A stretch of DNA of 5,428 nucleotides, taken from NCBI GenBank assembly GCA_013297575.1, contig JAAFHO010000412.1:1-5428 (forward strand), read 5' to 3'. Position 1 is the stretch's first letter; the number at the start of each line of letters is the position of its first letter. Below, piece after piece: positions 1-5,428 of the stretch. Position numbers and translations under genes: made by a program. Below the pieces are notes generated by a model. The model had not been told where the DNA came from. It ran no database searches and saw only the letters and a program-made list of their open reading frames with translations. The DNA comes from Chitinophagales bacterium (GTDB lineage: Bacteria > Bacteroidota > Bacteroidia > Chitinophagales > Saprospiraceae).

Positions 1-2
1 TA

Positions 3-263
3 AATTTAGTAGATAGTTCAGAAAGAATACCAGCCCTGATCGCAAATGCAAAAGCAGTAGTTACCAAGGCGAAGCAACTTGCTGTAAATAAACGTGATGA
101 ATTGACCATAAATAAAAAGTTAGTTGAATCGTTACAAAATTGTGGTTTGTTGGTTGGTCGGTGCGAAGGTATCAAAAGTTTTATATTTTTGGGTAGGAAC
201 GAAAAAATTAATCTACCCCTTGCATTATTCAATGGAAACCCTGCATCTTTGCAGCCGAATTGA
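3..263 (+). CDS. Possible 3' end of an unidentified upstream gene (partial)
   Basis: This is the only plus-strand frame open at the left edge; it runs about 86 codons to a TGA at 261-263, while the other two frames hit stops within the first 15 bases. The first 45 or so residues are rich in Ala, Lys, Glu, Leu and Val and read like a helical, possibly coiled-coil, C-terminus (for example around KAVVTKAKQLAVNKRDEL). The remainder, from about base 140, is less protein-like and more AT-rich, so the true end could lie earlier if there is a frameshift. I do not recognise the family. It would end 49 bases before the YifB start at 313 and points the same way. A chance open frame cannot be excluded. 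Confidence 0.4.
   Translation, partial: NLVDSSERIPALIANAKAVVTKAKQLAVNKRDELTINKKLVESLQNCGLLVGRCEGIKSFIFLGRNEKINLPLALFNGNPASLQPN
184..191 (+). promoter_or_regulatory. Candidate Bacteroidota -7 box upstream of yifB
   Basis: TATTTTTG matches the Bacteroidota sigma-A -7 consensus TAnnTTTG at every fixed position. It lies 121 bases before the yifB ATG. No convincing TTTG -33 element sits 19-21 bases upstream; the nearest TTTG (146-149) is too far away. The region is T-rich, so a chance match is possible. If real, it gives a leader of a little over 100 bases and lies inside the possible upstream open frame. Confidence 0.25.
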
Positions 264-312
264 ACCTACCGTTCATTCCTTTATTTCTTTACCGTCGTTT
301 AATATCAATCCA

Positions 313-1878
313 ATGCTCGTAAAAACGTATGCGGGATCCGTCCATGGGGTGGATGCACGTACCATCACCATTGAGGTGAACACCGGTGGCCCTGTAGCTG
401 CCGCTCAGCAAGACAAGCCCAGTTTCTTTATCGTTGGCCTTCCCGATAGCGCAGTACGCGAGGGCTATTCGCGGATGGAAGCTGCTTTTAAAAATTCGCG
501 TTTGCACTTGCCCCGCCTCAAAACCATTATCAACTTGGCGCCAGCCGATATCCGAAAAGAAGGCTCTTCGTTTGATCTACCCATTGCCGTCGGTATTCTT
601 GCCGCATCGGATATTATTCCTGCCGATGGGTTGGATCAATATTTTATCATGGGCGAATTGTCTTTGGATGGCTCTTTGCGGCCCATTAAAGGCGCATTGT
701 CGATTGCGATCCAAGCGCGCAAACAAAAATTCAAAGGATTTATCTTGCCTAAGATGAACGCCAAGGAAGCGGCTATCGTCAATGACCTCGATGTGTATGG
801 CGTAGAGACGCTCAGCGAAGCCTTGTCGGTATTGGCTGGTGACAGCGGTATTCTGCCGACCAACGTGGATACCCGCGACGAATTTGCGGCCAATCTCGAT
901 AATTACGATGTCGATTTTAACGATGTGCGGGGTCAGGAGAATATCAAACGCGCCTTAGAATTAGCGGCTTCCGGCGGTCACAATGTGATATTGATTGGGC
1001 CTCCGGGCGCAGGAAAAACGATGCTAGCGCGCCGATTACCCACTATTTTGCCTCCACTTACGCTAAAAGAAGCGTTAAACACAACCAAAATCCATTCCGT
1101 TGCAGGTGTTTTACCCCGTGATTCAGCATTGATTACCACGCGCCCATTTCGTGCTCCGCACCATACCATCAGCGATGTGGCATTGGTGGGCGGCGGCTCC
1201 GATCCGATGCCCGGTGAAATCAGTTTGGCGCATAATGGCGTTTTGTTTTTGGATGAATTGCCCGAGTTCAAACGCTCGGCGTTGGAAGTGATGCGGCAGC
1301 CGATGGAAGAGCGGCGCGTTACCATTAGTCGCGCTAAGGTGTCGGTGGATTATCCTGCCAGTTTTATGCTCGTGGCTTCCATGAATCCTTGTCCTTGCGG
1401 GTACTATAACCATCCCGAAAAAGATTGCGTATGCGGCCCAGGTGTGGTAAAGCGTTATGTTTCAAAAATATCAGGGCCATTGCTCGATCGTATTGACCTA
1501 CATGTGGAGGTAACGCCTGTTTCTTATGACGAATTGAGCAGTAAAGAGCGACCCAAAATTACCAGCACTGAAATCAGGGAACGCGTCTTACGCGCTCGCG
1601 AGGTTCAGGACGAACGTTTCAAGGACATAAAAGAAGTGTATTGCAACGCACACATGCCCAGCCGTATGGTACGCGAAGTCTGCCAGCTTTCGGACGCAGG
1701 TATCACGTTACTAAAAACGGCGATGGAAAAGCTACAACTCTCCGCACGTGCCTACGACCGGATACTCAAAGTAGCGCGTACTGCTGCCGATTTGGGTGGC
1801 AGCAAGGATATTCGTATTGAGGATTTGGCAGAAGCCATTCATTATAGGAGTTTGGATCGGGAAGGATGGGCTGGATAA
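313..1878 (+). CDS. yifB: YifB/ComM family Mg-chelatase-like AAA+ ATPase
   Basis: The product is a 521-residue cytoplasmic AAA+ ATPase. In gamma-proteobacteria ComM, the studied member, a hexamer drives branch migration while incoming DNA is integrated during natural transformation; a similar DNA role here is inferred. Domain order is typical: an N-terminal ChlI/Lon-S5-like domain (about 20-140, with GSSFDLPIAVGIL at 84-96), the Mg-chelatase AAA+ core (about 205-393) and a C-terminal lid (about 400-510). Visible motifs are Walker A GPPGAGKT (229-236), Walker B with LFLDE (311-315), sensor-1 Asn358 in MNPCPCG, paired CxC cysteines 360/362 and 372/374 that could bind metal, and a candidate arginine finger, R393, in GPLLDRIDLHVEV. 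The frame stays open upstream to a TTG at 124, but those 63 residues look non-coding, whereas MLVKTYAGSVHGVDA is the usual family N-terminus and the length fits (about 500-520). No clear Shine-Dalgarno precedes the ATG, as is common in this phylum. No frameshift or missing motif is seen. Confidence 0.95.
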   Translation: MLVKTYAGSVHGVDARTITIEVNTGGPVAAAQQDKPSFFIVGLPDSAVREGYSRMEAAFKNSRLHLPRLKTIINLAPADIRKEGSSFDLPIAVGILAASDIIPADGLDQYFIMGELSLDGSLRPIKGALSIAIQARKQKFKGFILPKMNAKEAAIVNDLDVYGVETLSEALSVLAGDSGILPTNVDTRDEFAANLDNYDVDFNDVRGQENIKRALELAASGGHNVILIGPPGAGKTMLARRLPTILPPLTLKEALNTTKIHSVAGVLPRDSALITTRPFRAPHHTISDVALVGGGSDPMPGEISLAHNGVLFLDELPEFKRSALEVMRQPMEERRVTISRAKVSVDYPASFMLVASMNPCPCGYYNHPEKDCVCGPGVVKRYVSKISGPLLDRIDLHVEVTPVSYDELSSKERPKITSTEIRERVLRAREVQDERFKDIKEVYCNAHMPSRMVREVCQLSDAGITLLKTAMEKLQLSARAYDRILKVARTAADLGGSKDIRIEDLAEAIHYRSLDREGWAG

Positions 1879-1934
1879 AGCGATCACAATCTAGAGCAAG
1901 AGCAAGATGTTAATTTTTTCAAAGTATAAATCTA

Positions 1935-1956
1935 AAAAAACGGCGAAAAAACGGCG
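1935..1956 (+). repeat. Perfect 11-base tandem repeat in the yifB-porW gap
   Basis: AAAAAACGGCG occurs twice back to back (1935-1945 and 1946-1956). The second copy forms the left arm of the weak hairpin that follows. It is non-coding and begins 57 bases after the yifB stop. Its origin by slippage is an inference. Confidence 0.6.
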
Positions 1957-1968
1957 CGGTTTTTGATA
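1947..1968 (+). terminator. Weak candidate terminator after yifB
   Basis: AAAAAC (1947-1952) pairs with GTTTTT (1959-1964) around a six-base loop, GGCGCG. The stem is only six pairs, five of them A-T, and the T-run is five bases, so termination would be inefficient. It lies about 70 bases past the yifB stop and is the only terminator-like structure I find in this gap. Confidence 0.25.
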
Positions 1969-2002
1969 ATTCGGACATGTGCAGGCAACTCGAAGGTGGC
2001 TT

Positions 2003-2029
2003 TTTGCACCATCTAAATACTTAAATTGG
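2003..2029 (+). promoter_or_regulatory. Tentative promoter for porW
   Basis: A TTTG (2003-2006) is followed after 15 bases by TAAATTGG (2022-2029), which matches the Bacteroidota -7 consensus TAnnTTTG at five of six fixed positions. The spacer is shorter than the usual 19-21 bases, so support is weak. Its position, about 40 bases before the porW ATG in a 188-base gap, is suitable for a promoter. Confidence 0.2.
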
Positions 2030-2066
2030 CAATACAATTTCGAATCATCGAATACTTAGAAAGAAT

Positions 2067-4970
2067 ATGAAAAAATTTGGCATTTTGTTCTTGCTCGCAA
2101 CATTAGTTATTTTTGGTTGCGTAACGACAAAAAAGAAAGGCGATATTAGTAGATTTAAAAGGGGATACCATAGCCTTACCTCGCATTATAACTATTGGTT
2201 CAACGCCAACGAAGCTTTGCGCCTGAAAGAAGCCGAAATGACCAAAGGTTATAAAGACAATTATAATAAATTATTGCCGCTTTACCCAGAAACCGCTGGA
2301 GAAACCGCTGCTGCCAAAAAAGATTTTGAAGCTGTGGAGAAAAAGGCCGCTATGGGTATTGGTTTGCATACCGCTGGTGCTTGGACCGACGATTGCTATT
2401 TGCTACTCGCACAATCCCAATACTATAAACAAGATTTTGAAACCGCCGAAACCACGCTTTCTTTTATCAAGGAGGAGTATAATCCGAATAAAACGGCGAA
2501 AACGAAATTGAAAAAAACATCCAGTAAGAAGAAGACATCGGCCAAAAAGAGTAGTGCCAAAAAGAAAAGTAGCGCAAAAAAGAAAAGTAGCAAAAAGAAG
2601 AAATCGTCAAAAAAGAAGAAGAGCAGCAAAAAAGGTAAATCAAGTGCTAAGGACAAAAAAACTACGTCTGCTAAAGATAAAAAGACGGATGCCCCTGTTG
2701 CCGATACAAAGAAAGATGATTCGAAGAAAAAGGACGAAGATGACGAGGTTAAATTAGAAGTAACTGGTAAAAACCCTTACAAACGCGACCGCCGAGACGC
2801 TGCTTACCCTGCAGCCATGATTTGGTATGGCCGTACCCTCATTAAGCGCGAAAAATACGAGGAAGCCGAATTGATTTTCCGCGAACTCAATGAAGATCCG
2901 TTTTTGCCTAAAAACCTGCGCGACGATTTGTCCAAAGCAGAAGCACACCTTTGGATCGAACAAAAATTTTATGACAAAGCAGGTGTAGCCTTAACAAAAG
3001 CCATCAAGTATTCTCGTAAAAAGAAAGAGCGTGCTCGCATGGCTTTTATCCAAGCACAACTTTTTGAAATGGCAGGCGAAACCGAGCAAGCCTACAATGC
3101 TTTAGCAACGGTGTTGAAAAGCAAACCCGAATATGCGCTTGAGTTTAATGCGCGCCTCCACCAAATTTTGGATGGCTGGTACGCTGGAACGATCACGAAT
3201 TCCGACGCGCAAAATCGTTTGGAACGCATGCTCAAAGAAGGTAAAAACAAGGAGTACCGCGACCAAATTTATTTCACTTTGGGAGAGTTGGCATTAGCCG
3301 ATAAAAAGAAAAAAGAAGCGATTGGCTATTTTGCAAAATCATTGGCGGCCTCTTCGAGCAACACCGCACAACGTGCCGAAAGTTACCTCCGTCTTGCCGA
3401 CCTTTACTACGAAACAGAAGATTTCGTACTGGCCAAAGCCTATTACGATAGTACTATTTCGGTATTGCCTACTACGGATGAGCGTTTTGCACGCGCCAAT
3501 ACGAGTTCGAAAAACTTGACCGAAATTGCCCGTTTGATCACAACCATCGAAAACAACGATAGCATCGTGCGGGTGTTTAATATGACCGAAGCAGAGCGAA
3601 ATGACCTCGCTAAGCGCATCAGAAAAGACCGCGATGCTGCGGCTGCCAAACAAGCGGCAGCCGATCAAGCCAATAAGGATGCCAATAAAGATAAGGGTAA
3701 AAGTGCTCCTCCTCCCGCAGCCAATGCAGGCTCAAAAGCATCTACCTTCTATTTCTATAGCGATGCGGCGATTAAAAAAGGCAAACGCGATTTTGAACGC
3801 AACTGGGGCGACCGCAAACTGGAAGACAACTGGCGGAGAAGCCAAAGGTTGACTGGTGGTGTCAACGAAGACCCCGGTAATGCCAATGCCGCCGATGATC
3901 CGGCCAATGCCCAAAAAACAGAGGAAGATGCGCTCGCCGACATTTTCAAAGATTTACCGCGCAGCCAAGCCGAACTTTCGGTGATACACCTCGCCACCTA
4001 CGAAGCGATGTTCAAATTGGGTACGCTGTTCCGCGACAAATTGGATAATAATATCCGTTGTTCGGGCACATTGGAGGATATGCAAGCGCGTTACCCCGAT
4101 ACAGCTCGTTTTGATAAAGAGACTTGGTATTATTGTTTCCTAGCATTCAACGACCTCCGCAACCCAACACGTGCACAGTATTATTTGGATTTATTGGTGG
4201 GGAAATACCCGAACAGCCCTTATACCAAGTCCATTACCGATCCTAATTTTGCCAATGCGAGCAAAGAGAAAGAACGCGAACTCAATACTTATTACGAACA
4301 GACGTATAATACATTCCGCAAAGGCGACTACAAAACTGCATTGGAACGCTGTGAAGATGCACCCAAGAAATATGGTTCAACTAATATTTTCACCGCCAAA
4401 TTTGCTTTGCTGAGTGCGTTATGTATCGGTAATTTGCAGGGGAATGAAGCATATTGTAAAGCACTTGCAGAAGTTATTGCGCGTTTCCCGGATAGCCCCG
4501 AGTCAACGCGTGCCAAAGAAATAGCACGTCTTTTAGCGTGTAAAGGTTTTGAAGGCAATGGCGAAGCCAAAAAAGCAGATCTCGATGAGGCATTTGTACC
4601 CGAAGATGATAAACTCCACTATTTTATGGTGGTACTGACAGGTACGGATATCAAATTAGAAAGTGTGAAAAACTCGATTTCCGATTATAACCGTGAAAAC
4701 CACAAAAACGAGCAATTGCGCCTTTCCAATATTTATTTAGGTACTTCGCAAGACCAGCCAATTATTGTACTCCGCAAATTTGACAATAAGGTAAAGGCCA
4801 TGAAATACCTCAATGAAGTGAAAAACAAAAAGGATTTCTTAGGCGAAAGCAACAAAATTAGTTACGAAAAGGAGTTTTTTGTCGTAACACAGGAGAATTA
4901 TAGAAGGGTACTCAAAAATAAAACTTTGGAAGGATATCGTACGTTTTTCCAGAGTAATTATGAGAAATAG
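2067..4970 (+). CDS. porW: PorW/SprE-like T9SS outer-membrane lipoprotein with TPR repeats
   Basis: The product is a 967-residue periplasmic lipoprotein of the type IX secretion and gliding machinery. PorW (Porphyromonas) and SprE (Flavobacterium) are needed for T9SS export, and PorW has been reported to link the PorK/PorN ring to the outer-membrane translocon. The N-terminus is a lipoprotein signal, MKKFGILFLLATLVIFGC, with the lipidated cysteine at 18. TPR-like helical pairs appear at about 108-138, 247-279, 290-317, 324-354, 399-430, 436-468, 688-717, 741-770 and 776-809. A family hallmark lies at 561-592 (FYFYSDAAIKKGKRDF, then WGDRKLEDNWRRS). The C-terminal domain at about 850-967, starting HYFMVVLTGTDIKLESVKNS, is typical of these proteins. 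Two low-complexity linkers interrupt it: Lys/Ser-rich 142-229 and Ala/Lys/Asp/Pro-rich 511-560. AGAAAG at 2058-2063 is a modest ribosome site. It lies 188 bases after yifB and ends 35 bases before a strong terminator. The family call rests on recalled architecture. Another large TPR lipoprotein of this phylum is the main alternative. Confidence 0.88.
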   Translation: MKKFGILFLLATLVIFGCVTTKKKGDISRFKRGYHSLTSHYNYWFNANEALRLKEAEMTKGYKDNYNKLLPLYPETAGETAAAKKDFEAVEKKAAMGIGLHTAGAWTDDCYLLLAQSQYYKQDFETAETTLSFIKEEYNPNKTAKTKLKKTSSKKKTSAKKSSAKKKSSAKKKSSKKKKSSKKKKSSKKGKSSAKDKKTTSAKDKKTDAPVADTKKDDSKKKDEDDEVKLEVTGKNPYKRDRRDAAYPAAMIWYGRTLIKREKYEEAELIFRELNEDPFLPKNLRDDLSKAEAHLWIEQKFYDKAGVALTKAIKYSRKKKERARMAFIQAQLFEMAGETEQAYNALATVLKSKPEYALEFNARLHQILDGWYAGTITNSDAQNRLERMLKEGKNKEYRDQIYFTLGELALADKKKKEAIGYFAKSLAASSSNTAQRAESYLRLADLYYETEDFVLAKAYYDSTISVLPTTDERFARANTSSKNLTEIARLITTIENNDSIVRVFNMTEAERNDLAKRIRKDRDAAAAKQAAADQANKDANKDKGKSAPPPAANAGSKASTFYFYSDAAIKKGKRDFERNWGDRKLEDNWRRSQRLTGGVNEDPGNANAADDPANAQKTEEDALADIFKDLPRSQAELSVIHLATYEAMFKLGTLFRDKLDNNIRCSGTLEDMQARYPDTARFDKETWYYCFLAFNDLRNPTRAQYYLDLLVGKYPNSPYTKSITDPNFANASKEKERELNTYYEQTYNTFRKGDYKTALERCEDAPKKYGSTNIFTAKFALLSALCIGNLQGNEAYCKALAEVIARFPDSPESTRAKEIARLLACKGFEGNGEAKKADLDEAFVPEDDKLHYFMVVLTGTDIKLESVKNSISDYNRENHKNEQLRLSNIYLGTSQDQPIIVLRKFDNKVKAMKYLNEVKNKKDFLGESNKISYEKEFFVVTQENYRRVLKNKTLEGYRTFFQSNYEK
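2109..2120 (+). other. Lipobox of PorW (signal peptidase II site)
   Basis: Residues 15-18 (IFGC) follow a short basic start (KK) and a hydrophobic stretch, so Cys18 is the predicted lipidated residue; Phe at -2 is slightly atypical. The next residues are VTTKKK, without the acidic residues that mark surface-exported lipoproteins in several Bacteroidota. That suggests the protein faces the periplasm, as expected for PorW. Confidence 0.8.
2490..2753 (+). other. Lys/Ser-rich low-complexity segment within PorW
   Basis: Residues 142-229 separate the first TPR-like unit from the rest of the protein. By count, 30 of the 59 residues at 142-200 are lysine, arranged as repeated KKKSS and KKKKSS units. 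The segment then turns acidic around 217-231 (DDSKKKDEDDEVKLE). It is probably disordered. A role as a flexible spacer, or in contacting anionic cell-envelope polymers, is inference. All six serine codons are used, so the amino-acid pattern is not just a fresh DNA repeat expansion. Confidence 0.85.
2556..2591 (+). repeat. 18-base near-perfect tandem duplication in the Lys/Ser tract
   Basis: Two adjacent 18-base units, 2556-2573 and 2574-2591, each encode AKKKSS and differ only at the third base of the alanine codon (GCC versus GCA). This is the one place in the tract where the DNA, and not only the protein, is clearly repeated. It suggests a fairly recent in-frame duplication. Confidence 0.75.
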
Positions 4971-5005
4971 GGTTGATTGTATTTGATCAATTTCATTGAA
5001 ATATT

Positions 5006-5045
5006 AAATCCCGTTTGGCTTTTTGGGCTGGGCGGGATTTTTTTT
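5006..5045 (+). terminator. Strong intrinsic terminator after porW
   Basis: AAATCCCG (5006-5013) pairs perfectly with CGGGATTT (5033-5040). As RNA the stem can continue for seven more pairs, including G-U wobbles (5014-5020 with 5026-5032), leaving a five-base loop. A run of eight T follows (5038-5045). It begins 35 bases past the porW stop. On the opposite strand the T-run is poor (TTTAATATTTC), so it should work mainly for porW. Confidence 0.88.
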
Positions 5046-5234
5046 GTTCAAGCCGACAATTGGCACAAAACCATTAGTGTGCGTTAATAAAATGCCTGTT
5101 TTTGATCTAAAAACGCTTGTTTGAGTTGTTTTTGGGGTCATTTTTTTGAAATGGCTCAATCTTAGAACGGGTGTCTCATTATCAAGAAATTGCACAATGA
5201 GGAGTTTATCCAAAATAACTAGATCGTAGAACCA
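5046..5234. other. Intergenic stretch with no supportable gene
   Basis: This AT-rich spacer lies between the porW terminator and the end of the convergent minus-strand gene. It holds short inverted repeats (GTTTTT/AAAAAC at 5098-5114; CTCATT/AATGAG at 5175-5201), none with a terminator-type T-run. A minus-strand frame is open across it but runs into the terminator, and its translation does not look like a conserved protein. Confidence 0.5.
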
Positions 5235-5426
5235 TTACCTCCAAATGCTGTACTTTACTACCTTAGTCTGCCATTTCTGTTTCGACTTTGAGTCATCCGC
5301 ACCTTTCAGATATATTTCCCAAAAATCATTCTCAACTACCTTGGGAATAGGAGCAGTTAGCATAACAATTTCGCCACGATTCAATTTTTTCATGGAAGCA
5401 CGATCTGTCTTACATTCGATTATTTT
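5235..5426 (-). CDS. C-terminal fragment of an unidentified protein (5' end outside window)
   Basis: On the minus strand the frame is open from the window edge (first full codon at 5426-5424) to a TAA at 5237-5235, giving 63 residues. The composition is protein-like: mixed charged and hydrophobic residues with three tryptophans, including NRGEIVMLTAPIPKVVEND and DFWEIYLKGADDSKSK. An in-frame ATG at 5393 would give a 52-residue protein, but no Shine-Dalgarno precedes it and the frame is open beyond it, so it is more likely internal. No signal peptide or membrane segment is seen in this part. I do not recognise the family. The gene is convergent with porW. Confidence 0.6.
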   Translation of the reverse strand, partial: KIIECKTDRASMKKLNRGEIVMLTAPIPKVVENDFWEIYLKGADDSKSKQKWQTKVVKYSIWR

Positions 5427-5428
5427 TA

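Noticed and set aside
241..254. Hairpin CTGCA-TCTT-TGCAG upstream of yifB
   Set aside because: A five-pair stem without a T-run; too weak to call a terminator or regulatory element.
978..1413. Long minus-strand frames opposite the AAA+ core
   Set aside because: They are antisense to conserved yifB motifs and have no plausible starts or family signatures.
1399..1434. CxC-x9-CxC cysteines of YifB as a novel metal site
   Set aside because: I recall the CPCG and following CxC pattern as common in YifB-family proteins outside the gamma-proteobacteria, so it is a family trait, not a novelty.
2423..2656. Minus-strand frame rich in Phe and Leu that resembles a membrane protein
   Set aside because: It is the antisense of the lysine-rich AAA/AAG tract of PorW, which automatically reads as Phe/Leu; it is an artefact of composition.
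5175..5201. Inverted repeat CTCATT/AATGAG as a terminator for the right-edge gene
   Set aside because: A six-pair stem with a 15-base loop and no T-run on the minus strand.
5004..5213. Separate minus-strand gene of 69 residues starting from a TTG
   Set aside because: It starts at a non-ATG codon with no ribosome site, its C-terminus is made from the porW terminator, and its translation has no recognisable family features.

Overview
The window looks like a piece of a Bacteroidota chromosome. The clearest marker is the large gene at 2067-4970, which has the architecture of PorW/SprE, an outer-membrane lipoprotein of the type IX secretion system (T9SS), a machine confined to this phylum. Weak Shine-Dalgarno sequences, A/T-rich leaders and a perfect TAnnTTTG box upstream of the first gene fit the same group. 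The lineage within the phylum cannot be fixed from this sequence alone.

Layout, left to right. Bases 3-263 carry an open frame, cut by the window edge, that may be the 3' end of an unidentified upstream gene. Bases 313-1878 encode a complete YifB/ComM-type AAA+ ATPase of the Mg-chelatase family. The 188-base gap at 1879-2066 holds an 11-base tandem repeat, a weak hairpin with a T-run, and a tentative promoter. Bases 2067-4970 encode the PorW/SprE-like lipoprotein, whose N-terminal half is interrupted by a very lysine/serine-rich segment of about 90 residues. A strong intrinsic terminator follows at 5006-5045. The rest, 5046-5234, shows no supportable gene. Bases 5235-5426, on the minus strand, are the C-terminal end of an unrecognised protein cut by the right edge, convergent with porW.

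The two complete genes point the same way but are probably not one tight operon: the gap is long and may contain a weak terminator and a promoter. Their expected jobs are unrelated, namely DNA branch migration during uptake or recombination for YifB/ComM, and protein export or gliding for PorW. I see no RNA genes, CRISPR arrays, insertion sequences or phage genes. The most unusual element is the polycationic block inside PorW. No wholly new system is visible.
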